Assembly (NCBI GenBank): GCA_003523185.1
Contig: DPGN01000046.1
Span: forward strand, 21,279-43,163
Length of the DNA stretch: 21,885 nt
DNA from: Halieaceae bacterium
GTDB taxonomy: Bacteria > Pseudomonadota > Gammaproteobacteria > Pseudomonadales > Halieaceae
Reading direction: 5' to 3'
Under the pieces are notes generated by a model. That model was given only the letters and a program-made list of their open reading frames with translations, did not search any database and was not told the DNA's origin. The position numbers were made by a program, and so were the translations under genes. Positions 7,430 to 13,933 of this stretch are shown here, piece by piece. The stretch's first letter is position 1. Each line of letters begins with the position of its first letter.

Positions 7430-8359
7430 TTAAAGCGCTGCCTCGAGTTCAGGAAGGGCCGCAAACAAATCGGCAACAAGACCATAATCTGCCACCTGGA
7501 AGATGGGCGCATCTTCGTCTTTATTGATTGCCACAATCACCTTGCTGTCCTTCATACCGGCGAGGTGCTGAATCGCACCAGAAATACCCACTGCAATATA
7601 GAGGTCGGGGGCGACAATCTTGCCCGTCTGACCAACTTGATAGTCGTTGGGGACAAAGCCCGCATCGACCGCTGCTCGCGACGCACCGATGGCTGCATTT
7701 AACTTGTCGGCTATTCCTTCAAGCATTGAGAAGTTATCGCCATTCTGCATACCACGGCCACCTGAAATGACTACCGATGCAGAGGTAAGTTCAGGTCTAT
7801 CAGAGACCGCAACTTCTTCACCGATAAAGCTAGAAACACCAGCGTCATGAGCACCATCAACTGCCTTTACTGACGCGCTCCCACCCTCAGCTGGTACTGC
7901 ATCAAACGCCGTAGTTCGTACGGTGATTACTTTCTTGGAATCCGAGCTCTTAACAGTCGCAATAACGTTGCCCGCATAGATTGGACGCTCGAAGGTATCC
8001 GCATCGATAACCGCTGTGATGTCAGAGATCTGCGCCACGTCCAGCAAAGCAGCAACGCGAGGCATCACATTTTTGCCGTTGGCTGTGGCGGCAGCCAATA
8101 CGGCATCATATCCCGCTGCAACATCTGCAACCGCAAGGCTCACATTTTCGGCGAGCTGGTTTTCATAAGCGGCGTTATCAGCTAGCAATACTGAAGCCAC
8201 ACCAGGAACCGCCGCAGCTGCGTCAGCCGCTGCCTGACAGCCACTACCCACAACTAAAACATCGATGTCGCCACCCAACTGTTGTGCGGCCGCTACGGCA
8301 TTCAGTGTGGCTGCTTTGAGCGTTTGATTATCGTGTTCCGCAACAATTAACGTCTTCAT
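7430..8359 (-). CDS. etfA: Electron transfer flavoprotein, alpha subunit
   Basis: EtfA forms the FAD-binding ETF heterodimer with EtfB, taking electrons from acyl-CoA and other dehydrogenases and passing them to ETF-ubiquinone oxidoreductase. At 309 aa it has the usual length. The N-terminal half is the alpha domain (TLIVAEHDN... AATANGKNVMPRVAALLD). The C-terminal FAD domain has VVISGGRGMQ (about residues 196-205), VGQTGKIVAPDLYIAVGISG, IQHLAGMKDS and IVAINKDEDAPIF, followed by VADYGLVADL; these are the family's signatures. Its ATG overlaps the etfB stop in an ATGA, implying coupled translation and 1:1 production. The electron acceptor ETF-QO is encoded divergently just upstream of etfB. Confidence 0.97.
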   Translation of the reverse strand: MKTLIVAEHDNQTLKAATLNAVAAAQQLGGDIDVLVVGSGCQAAADAAAAVPGVASVLLADNAAYENQLAENVSLAVADVAAGYDAVLAAATANGKNVMPRVAALLDVAQISDITAVIDADTFERPIYAGNVIATVKSSDSKKVITVRTTAFDAVPAEGGSASVKAVDGAHDAGVSSFIGEEVAVSDRPELTSASVVISGGRGMQNGDNFSMLEGIADKLNAAIGASRAAVDAGFVPNDYQVGQTGKIVAPDLYIAVGISGAIQHLAGMKDSKVIVAINKDEDAPIFQVADYGLVADLFAALPELEAAL

Positions 8360-9108
8360 GAGATCACCTTCGCTTCGTTCTTGAGCTTATCGACTAACTG
8401 CTCAACTGATTCAACCTTTATACCCGCTGATCGCTCCGCAGGTGGCTTCACACCCACTAAGGTCACGTGCGACTGGATATCGACGCCTAGATCAGCCGGT
8501 GAAACAGTTTCTAAAGGCTTCTTTTTCGCCTTCATAATATTCGGCAAAGATGCATACCGAGGCTCGTTCAAGCGAAGATCGGTCGTTACTACCGCGGGGA
8601 GCTTGAGCTCAACCGTCTGCAGACCGCCATCAATTTCACGGGTTACCTGCACTGTACCGTCACCCACGTTGACTTCGGAAGCGAACGTGCCCTGCCCCAT
8701 ACCGGTAAGCGCAGCGAGCATCTGACCTGTCTGGTTGTTGTCGCCATCGATAGACTGCTTGCCCAGAATAATCAGATCAGGTGATTCAGAGCCGATCACT
8801 CCCTTCAAAAGCTTGGCAACCTCTAGCGGCTCAGGACGACCTTCAGCTTCAACGTGGATGCCACGGTCTGCGCCCAACGCGAGTGCTGTGCGAATTTGCT
8901 CCTGGCAGCTTTTGTCGCCAATGGATGCAACAACAACTTCAGACGCTGTGCCTGCTTCCTTGAGACGTACCGCTTCCTCCACTGCAATTTCACAGAATGG
9001 GTTTATCGCCATTTTGACATTATTCAGCTCAACATCAGAGCCGTCGGCCTTGGCGCGCACCTTCACGTTGTAGTCCACAACGCGTTTAACTGCGACGAGT
9101 ACTTTCAT
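8356..9108 (-). CDS. etfB: Electron transfer flavoprotein, beta subunit
   Basis: EtfB is the AMP-binding subunit of ETF and carries the loop that docks on partner dehydrogenases. The 250-aa product has the normal size. It starts MKVLVAVKRVVDYNVKV, has INPFCEIAVEEAVRLKE (from about residue 36), LILGKQSIDGDNNQTGQM (nucleotide site), the TTDLRLNEPRYASLPNIM segment and a recognition loop around KKPLETVSPADLG. A GGAG lies 5 nt before the ATG. It is first in the etfBA operon and its promoter must lie in the 179-bp region shared with ETF-QO. With ETF-QO divergent, this is the respiratory, fatty-acid/amino-acid-oxidation type of ETF rather than a FixAB type. Confidence 0.97.
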   Translation of the reverse strand: MKVLVAVKRVVDYNVKVRAKADGSDVELNNVKMAINPFCEIAVEEAVRLKEAGTASEVVVASIGDKSCQEQIRTALALGADRGIHVEAEGRPEPLEVAKLLKGVIGSESPDLIILGKQSIDGDNNQTGQMLAALTGMGQGTFASEVNVGDGTVQVTREIDGGLQTVELKLPAVVTTDLRLNEPRYASLPNIMKAKKKPLETVSPADLGVDIQSHVTLVGVKPPAERSAGIKVESVEQLVDKLKNEAKVIS

Positions 9109-9287
9109 AGCATCTCCACTGAAAGTTAACGTGTTCGAAAATAGTAGTGATCAGAGATCAATTTGTTGCTCGCATTACTACATTTGCGAGGCGCGATACT
9201 TTAACATACCGCGAGTTCAAAAAAGCGATAGTTCACGCATATTTTGCGTCGATTTGGCCTATTGCGATAGTTAATTGGAGGTGACTA
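9109..9287. promoter_or_regulatory. Divergent etfB / ETF-QO control region with repeated motifs
   Basis: This 179-bp region must hold promoters for etfBA (minus) and ETF-QO (plus). It contains three short direct repeats, GCGATACTT (9193-9201) and GCGATAGTT (9225-9233 and 9264-9272). It also has three small inverted repeats: TGATC-AGA-GATCA (9148-9160), CTCGCA with TGCGAG 10 nt apart (9169-9190) and ACGCA-TATTT-TGCGT (9235-9249). The regulator is unknown and no -35/-10 pair was convincing. The repeats are seen directly; a role as operators is inferred. Confidence 0.5.
9277..9281 (+). promoter_or_regulatory. Ribosome binding site fixing the GTG start of ETF-QO
   Basis: GGAGG followed by six bases and GTG (9288) is near ideal. 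The next in-frame ATG (9303) has nothing comparable, so the protein should start at the GTG. Confidence 0.75.
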
Positions 9288-10937
9288 GTGGAACGCGAAT
9301 CCATGGAATTTGATGTAGTGGTTGTTGGGGCAGGACCTGCAGGTCTCTCGGCGGCCATTAAGCTCAGTCAATTGGCGCAGGAACAAGAGCGTGAGGTCAG
9401 TATTTGCGTGGTTGAGAAAGGGTCTGAGGTAGGTGCTCATATCCTCTCAGGTGCGGTTCTGGAAACTACAGCGCTCGATGAACTCTTGCCGGACTGGCGA
9501 TCAATGGAGTCACCACTAAATACCGAAGTGACCAAGGACGTCTTCTATTACTACACTTCCGGCAAATCGGCTGCGCAAATTCCGAACCTACTCCTGCCCG
9601 CACCCGTTCACAACGATGGCAATTACATCGTTTCCATGGGTAATGTCTGCCGCTGGCTGGCCGAGCAGGCAGAAAACATGGGCATCGAGGTCTACCCAGG
9701 CTTTGCTGCTGCCGAATTGCTATTCAATGACGATGGCTCGGTAAAAGGTGTGGCCACTGGCGACATGGGCATCAGCGCGGAGGGAGAGCAAAAAGACTCC
9801 TACATGCCCGGCATGGAGCTACACGCGAAGTACACGCTCTTCGCTGAGGGGTGTCGTGGTCACCTGGGCAAAGAATTGATCGCCCACTTTGGCCTTGATG
9901 AAGGGAAAGATCCGCAACACTACGGCATTGGCATTAAAGAAGTTTGGCAGATCAAGCCGGAACTGCACGAGGAAGGTAAGGTCATTCATGGACTGGGGTG
10001 GCCGCTATCGGAGAGCGGCTCCTCCGGTGGCGCCTTCATGTATCACGCCGAGAACAACGAGGTTTACATAGGCTTAATTACCGACCTCAATTATTCGAAT
10101 CCCCACGTCAGTCCTTTCGAAGAGTTCCAGCGCTGGAAGACTCACCCCAAGACTGCAAAATACCTAGACGGTGCTGAGCGCCTTGCCTATGGCGCTCGCG
10201 CGCTGGCAAAAGGTGGACTTAACTCGCTACCTAAGATGAACTTCCCTGGTGGACTTATCATTGGCTGTGATGCGGGTACGCTTAATGCTGTCAAGATTAA
10301 AGGCAATCACACCGCCATGAAGAGCGGCATATTGGCAGCTGAGGAAGTTGCTGCAGCGCTTATGTCCGAGACTCCAGCTACTAATCTAGTGGGCTTCGAA
10401 CAGCGGGTTGCAGACTCTTGGCTGGGTAAGGAATTAAAAGCGAGTCGCAACTTTGCAGGTTACATGCATACGTTTGGAGCGCTTTTAGGATCCGCTGCAG
10501 TGTGGTTTGACCAGACCATTATGCGGGGCAATATGCCGTTCACACTTCGCGATAAGAAGCCTGACTACGCCTGTCTAAAGCCAGCGGTGTCATCAAAGAA
10601 AATCGATTATCCGAAGCCCGATAATGTGCTGACGTTTGATCGTCTGTCGTCGGTCTTCTTATCAAACACGAATCATGAAGAAGATCAGCCCTGTCACTTA
10701 CAACTAGCTGACACCGCTATTCCGATTCAGGTCAACCTTCCGACCTACGACGAACCGGCTCAACGCTACTGCCCTGCGGGAGTGTATGAAGTAATCACAG
10801 ATGGTGACGAACCGCGCTTTCAGATTAATGCTCAGAACTGCGTTCACTGTAAGACCTGCGATATTAAGGATCCCTCACAGAATATTCGCTGGGTAACCCC
10901 TGAAGGCTTGGGTGGGCCGAACTACCCCAATATGTAA
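9288..10937 (+). CDS. Electron transfer flavoprotein-ubiquinone oxidoreductase (ETF-QO)
   Basis: ETF-QO is a monotopic inner-membrane flavoprotein that oxidises reduced ETF and reduces ubiquinone, linking acyl-CoA and amino-acid dehydrogenases to respiration. The 549-aa length matches bacterial and mitochondrial ETF-QO. The N-terminal FAD fold has VVVGAGPAGLSAAIKL (GxGxxG at 14-19), then EKGSEVGAHILSGAV. The middle has GCRGHLGKEL, YGIGIKEVWQI and GGLIIGCDAGTLNAVKIKG. The C-terminal ferredoxin-like domain supplies four Cys for one [4Fe-4S] cluster: C495 (CPAGVYE), C518, C521 and C524 (CVHCKTCD). It ends GGPNYPNM, typical of the family. Translation starts at GTG behind a strong ribosome site. 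It diverges from etfBA, its electron-donor genes. Confidence 0.97.
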   Translation: MERESMEFDVVVVGAGPAGLSAAIKLSQLAQEQEREVSICVVEKGSEVGAHILSGAVLETTALDELLPDWRSMESPLNTEVTKDVFYYYTSGKSAAQIPNLLLPAPVHNDGNYIVSMGNVCRWLAEQAENMGIEVYPGFAAAELLFNDDGSVKGVATGDMGISAEGEQKDSYMPGMELHAKYTLFAEGCRGHLGKELIAHFGLDEGKDPQHYGIGIKEVWQIKPELHEEGKVIHGLGWPLSESGSSGGAFMYHAENNEVYIGLITDLNYSNPHVSPFEEFQRWKTHPKTAKYLDGAERLAYGARALAKGGLNSLPKMNFPGGLIIGCDAGTLNAVKIKGNHTAMKSGILAAEEVAAALMSETPATNLVGFEQRVADSWLGKELKASRNFAGYMHTFGALLGSAAVWFDQTIMRGNMPFTLRDKKPDYACLKPAVSSKKIDYPKPDNVLTFDRLSSVFLSNTNHEEDQPCHLQLADTAIPIQVNLPTYDEPAQRYCPAGVYEVITDGDEPRFQINAQNCVHCKTCDIKDPSQNIRWVTPEGLGGPNYPNM

Positions 10938-10947
10938 CACCAAAGCT

Positions 10948-10986
10948 CCCTGCTTTAGCTGCAGAGTTAAAGCAGGGCGTATTTTT
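10948..10986 (+). terminator. Rho-independent terminator of ETF-QO, overlapping the DUF1285 3' end
   Basis: A perfect 10-bp stem, CCCTGCTTTA (10948-10957) and TAAAGCAGGG (10968-10977), with a 10-nt loop is followed by CGTATTTTT on the plus strand. The right arm lies inside the last codons and stop of the convergent DUF1285 gene. On the minus strand the stem is followed only by a poor T-run, so termination there is less sure. Confidence 0.8.
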
Positions 10987-11542
10987 GGCCACCACTCTCG
11001 ACACATCCATGGTCATCAGCCATGTCTACCAGGCGATACCACGCCGCACGCGTGAACAGTGCAGTGAGCTTATTCGGTAGTGATATGAACGCAGCGCCGG
11101 CAGCAGCTGGCTCTGGTGTCAGCCCCGTCTCGTCATTGAGGTAGAAAACACCGCCTGAATTGAGGACAAGTCCAAGGCGACTTTGCCCTGTAGTCGTGTC
11201 GTCGACGCGCGTAGCGTCTACGACCATCAGTGGATGTAACGCCACCGCGACCTCCACCTTCTCTACCGGGGTAACGAGGTAATAAGCGCCATCGTCCTCA
11301 CGTCGTAATAGTCCAGCAAACAGCGATACCAGCTCGACCCGCTTTATTTCAGATCCTTCATGAAACCAGCGGCCATCGCGATCGATGGCTATATCCACAA
11401 AGCCACAATTACTGGGATTCCATTGATCAAGCGGGTAAGGCTGACGACCGTTGACACTGCCAGAGAATATTGCCGGCGAATCTCCTACCGCCGAAACAGA
11501 CCCAGCGTTGCGCACGAGTCGCGCAAATGCGTCGTCAGCCAC
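10967..11542 (-). CDS. DUF1285 family protein
   Basis: A 191-aa soluble protein without signal peptide or membrane helix. The segment PLDQWNPSNCGFVDIAIDRD, then GRWFHEGSEIKR, LVSLFAGLLRRE and YYLVTPVEKVEV is the hallmark of the DUF1285 family (small beta-rich proteins of Proteobacteria with no established reaction that I know of). It starts at GTG 11542, 11 bp after the ppiD stop, and is very probably cotranscribed with ppiD as the last gene of the run. The start is only moderately supported (AGAG about 10 nt upstream). The last codons form one arm of a terminator hairpin. Function is unknown; the position behind ppiD may be incidental. Confidence 0.85.
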   Translation of the reverse strand: MADDAFARLVRNAGSVSAVGDSPAIFSGSVNGRQPYPLDQWNPSNCGFVDIAIDRDGRWFHEGSEIKRVELVSLFAGLLRREDDGAYYLVTPVEKVEVAVALHPLMVVDATRVDDTTTGQSRLGLVLNSGGVFYLNDETGLTPEPAAAGAAFISLPNKLTALFTRAAWYRLVDMADDHGCVESGGQKYALL

Positions 11543-11553
11543 AAACAGTCACT

Positions 11554-13428
11554 CTAGCGAATGACAACATCGCCTCTTCGTTTCAAATCAGCCATGAACT
11601 CCTGCCTTAGCAGTGATGCACTAACGTCTGATACTTCGCGAAGTAAAGCGTCCCTCTCGACGCCCACCATGGTGTCTTCGCGACCGGCTTGAGTCCTTGC
11701 AAGCTGAACAAGCGCATAACTTTCGTCATCGAGTCGAACGGCACTCACGGTTTCAGTGTCTGTAGATCGCTTACTGAATGCCGACTGCAGCACCGCTGAG
11801 GGTAGATTGACGTTTTGCCGCGTAGCAGCCAACTCAACCCGCCATTCGTACCCCTTAGCCGATGAAACAGACTCAAGCGTCTCGCCTGCCGAGAGCGACG
11901 CATTGACCTCATCAACCAAGGTCGTCATGGCACGATCCTTGGCCTCCGACGCGAGCTGTGCCTCGATACCGTCGCGAACCTCCGCTAAAGGTTTTATTCC
12001 CTCGGGCAGACGTTCCTTGACAGCCATGGCGACAAAGCGAGAGCCCGATAACTCGATCACGTCACTATTGTTGCCGTCGATCAAAACATCCTCGGAGAAC
12101 GCTGCGTTCCGAAGCGATGATTCCACAAAGAGGCCTTCGCCTTCATCGCGCGAAAATGGCTGAGAGATCGATACTGGCACACCGAGTTGCTCGGCAGCAG
12201 TCGCCAAGCCGCTTGAGGTAAAGACGAGATCACGGAGTTGATCAACCGCGATCAGTAAGTCGCGCTGCGTTTGGGCTGTCTGCAGACTTTCAGTGATTTC
12301 GGCACGCAGAAGCTCATCCGGAACCTGCTCAGCCGCGGATCGGCTTTTGACCAAAATAAAGTGAGTCCCAGCATCCGTTGTCACGGGGCTCGAGACACCA
12401 CCCACTTCCAAAGAAGCAATTGCATCTTCCATCGCATCGGGAAAGACCGAGCCATCTGTGAAGCCCAGGTCACCGCCGACGAACGACGAACCAATATCGT
12501 CTGAAGCGTCAGCTGCAATCGCTGCGAAATCTTCATCCGCGGCGAGTCGAGACCCAACCTCAGCAATACGTGCAGCATAGGCCTCGTCTGTCTCGTCATC
12601 CTCCTGAATCAATAGGATGTGTGCCACCTCTGACTGGGCCTTGGTCTCGTAGTCGGCAAGCGCATCAGCGAGCTGGGCTTCTAACTCAGCCTCGTCCACA
12701 GGCAAAGCGTATTGAGCCGGATTTAACTCGATATACTCCACACTAAGACGCTCGGGTTGAGCAAATAGTCGTCGGTTAGCGTCATAGAATGCCGAAATAG
12801 CCGCGTCATCAACAGCAGAGGCGGTGGCGAGCGCCGTGCCGGGCACCACCAAGAAGCGTACGTCTCGACGCTCGACTACGACGTCAATGGCTGCTTTTGC
12901 CTCTACAGGCGTGATGAAATCCGCATCGGCAATGATCGACTCCAGTTTGATCAGTTGGTCAGTATTACCCTGCTCTGCCCGGTACTGATCAGGCGATAGA
13001 CCATTTGACCGCAAAACATCGCGGTAATAGTCAGCAGAGAAGCTACCTTCCACTTCAAATGTTGGGTTACCAATAATACTGCGTCGCACTGCCTCAGGAG
13101 ATGCGGTGATACCAAGCGCAGTTGCATAATCCTCAAGAAGCGCGCGATCGACCAGATTATTCAAGATTCCAGGTCTCAGCAGGTCGTCATCGAGCAAGCT
13201 TGGGTCTAATTGGTCACCGTATATCTCGGATAACTGGCGACGCTGCTGTTCAATCGCGAATTGGAGCTCGTTAAAAGAGATTTCGCGATCATTCACCTTA
13301 GCCGCGCCCGATTGAGCACCACCAAACGTTAATGACTCAGCGCCCGTTAGGACAAAGGACAACACGATTAGTCCAATAACCACCAATACCCATGGGCTCT
13401 TCACGCCCTCTCGCATGCTCTGAAGCAT
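11554..13428 (-). CDS. ppiD: Peptidyl-prolyl cis-trans isomerase PpiD, periplasmic chaperone
   Basis: PpiD is an inner-membrane-anchored periplasmic chaperone near the Sec translocon that helps newly exported proteins fold. The 624-aa product is almost exactly E. coli length (623). It begins MLQSMREGVKSPW, then one transmembrane helix (about 13-29, VLVVIGLIVLSFVLTG) and a SurA_N-like region (about 35-180, AAKVNDREISFNEL). A parvulin domain lies at roughly 260-370 (SEVAHILLI, GGDLGFTDGSVFPD, GGVSSPVTTDAGTHFILV). As in other PpiD proteins, the parvulin domain may have little isomerase activity. An AGGG lies 8 nt before the ATG. It follows hupB after a strong terminator, so it probably has its own promoter in the roughly 40-bp gap, which I could not place. 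Confidence 0.95.
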   Translation of the reverse strand: MLQSMREGVKSPWVLVVIGLIVLSFVLTGAESLTFGGAQSGAAKVNDREISFNELQFAIEQQRRQLSEIYGDQLDPSLLDDDLLRPGILNNLVDRALLEDYATALGITASPEAVRRSIIGNPTFEVEGSFSADYYRDVLRSNGLSPDQYRAEQGNTDQLIKLESIIADADFITPVEAKAAIDVVVERRDVRFLVVPGTALATASAVDDAAISAFYDANRRLFAQPERLSVEYIELNPAQYALPVDEAELEAQLADALADYETKAQSEVAHILLIQEDDETDEAYAARIAEVGSRLAADEDFAAIAADASDDIGSSFVGGDLGFTDGSVFPDAMEDAIASLEVGGVSSPVTTDAGTHFILVKSRSAAEQVPDELLRAEITESLQTAQTQRDLLIAVDQLRDLVFTSSGLATAAEQLGVPVSISQPFSRDEGEGLFVESSLRNAAFSEDVLIDGNNSDVIELSGSRFVAMAVKERLPEGIKPLAEVRDGIEAQLASEAKDRAMTTLVDEVNASLSAGETLESVSSAKGYEWRVELAATRQNVNLPSAVLQSAFSKRSTDTETVSAVRLDDESYALVQLARTQAGREDTMVGVERDALLREVSDVSASLLRQEFMADLKRRGDVVIR

Positions 13429-13469
13429 TAGATTTACCCTGCTATTACCTTGAAGAAATTAGTTGCCAC

Positions 13470-13497
13470 AAAAAAAGGCGCACGAGGCGCCCTTTTG
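13470..13497 (-). terminator. Rho-independent terminator after hupB
   Basis: On the minus strand GGCGC, loop CTCGT, GCGCC is followed by seven Ts; AAAA/TTTT and one G-T pair extend the stem. It lies 31 bp after the hupB stop and separates hupB from ppiD. Confidence 0.85.
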
Positions 13498-13527
13498 CTT
13501 CCCAGCCCCAGCTGAGATTTTACACCA

Positions 13528-13803
13528 TTACGAGTTGCACGCGTCCTTCAACGCCTTACCCGCTTTGAAGCCAGGTGTGTTTGACGCAGCAATCTTGATT
13601 GTCTCACCCGTACGTGGGTTGCGACCGTCGCGTGCTGCACGTGGCTTCACCGAAAAGGTTCCGAAACCCACGAGAGATACGCTGCCACCTTTAGAAAGCT
13701 CTGAAGTAATGGCTGCAACGGCTGCACCAAGTGCACGACCAGCAGCTGCCTTTGGGAGATCTGCTTCTGCAGCGATAGCATCAATTAGTTCATTTTTATT
13801 CAC
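13528..13803 (-). CDS. hupB: DNA-binding protein HU
   Basis: HU is a small nucleoid protein that bends and compacts DNA as a dimer. The product is 91 aa, one more than E. coli HU-beta. It starts MNKNELIDAIA, contains LVGFGTFSVKPRAARDGRNP (with the conserved GFGxF and the DNA-clasping beta-arm) and TGETIKIAASNTPGFKAGKAL. The start codon is GTG with GAGG 7 nt before it. It sits in the classic lon-hupB-ppiD order but has its own candidate promoter and a strong terminator, so it is probably a separate, highly expressed transcript. The position next to lon favours the HU-beta type over IHF. Confidence 0.97.
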   Translation of the reverse strand: MNKNELIDAIAAEADLPKAAAGRALGAAVAAITSELSKGGSVSLVGFGTFSVKPRAARDGRNPRTGETIKIAASNTPGFKAGKALKDACNS

Positions 13804-13851
13804 GATAGATCCTCGTTGTATGCTTTAGGAAAATGCCTGAAACTGAGGATC

Positions 13852-13880
13852 AGCCTACCTTTGCGGGCAATCATGGTCAA
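13852..13880 (-). promoter_or_regulatory. Candidate sigma-70 promoter of hupB
   Basis: On the minus strand TTGACC (13880-13875) and TAGGCT (13857-13852) are exactly 17 bp apart, about 50 bp before the GTG. The -35 matches at five of six positions, the -10 at three. An A/T-rich tract just upstream (about 13885-13912) could act as an UP element or hold the end of the lon transcript. Confidence 0.4.
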
Positions 13881-13933
13881 TCGCGAAATGTAAAAATTTC
13901 TTAATTTTTTCGCTCAAACGGACTTAAATCGCG

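Noticed and set aside
7647..9129. Several plus-strand open frames of 65-114 codons opposite etfA and etfB
   Set aside because: They lie antisense to well-conserved genes, have no ribosome sites or recognisable motifs, and reflect the codon pattern of the true strand.
11756..12163. 135-codon plus-strand frame opposite ppiD
   Set aside because: Ser/Thr/Arg-rich shadow translation of ppiD with no family signature.
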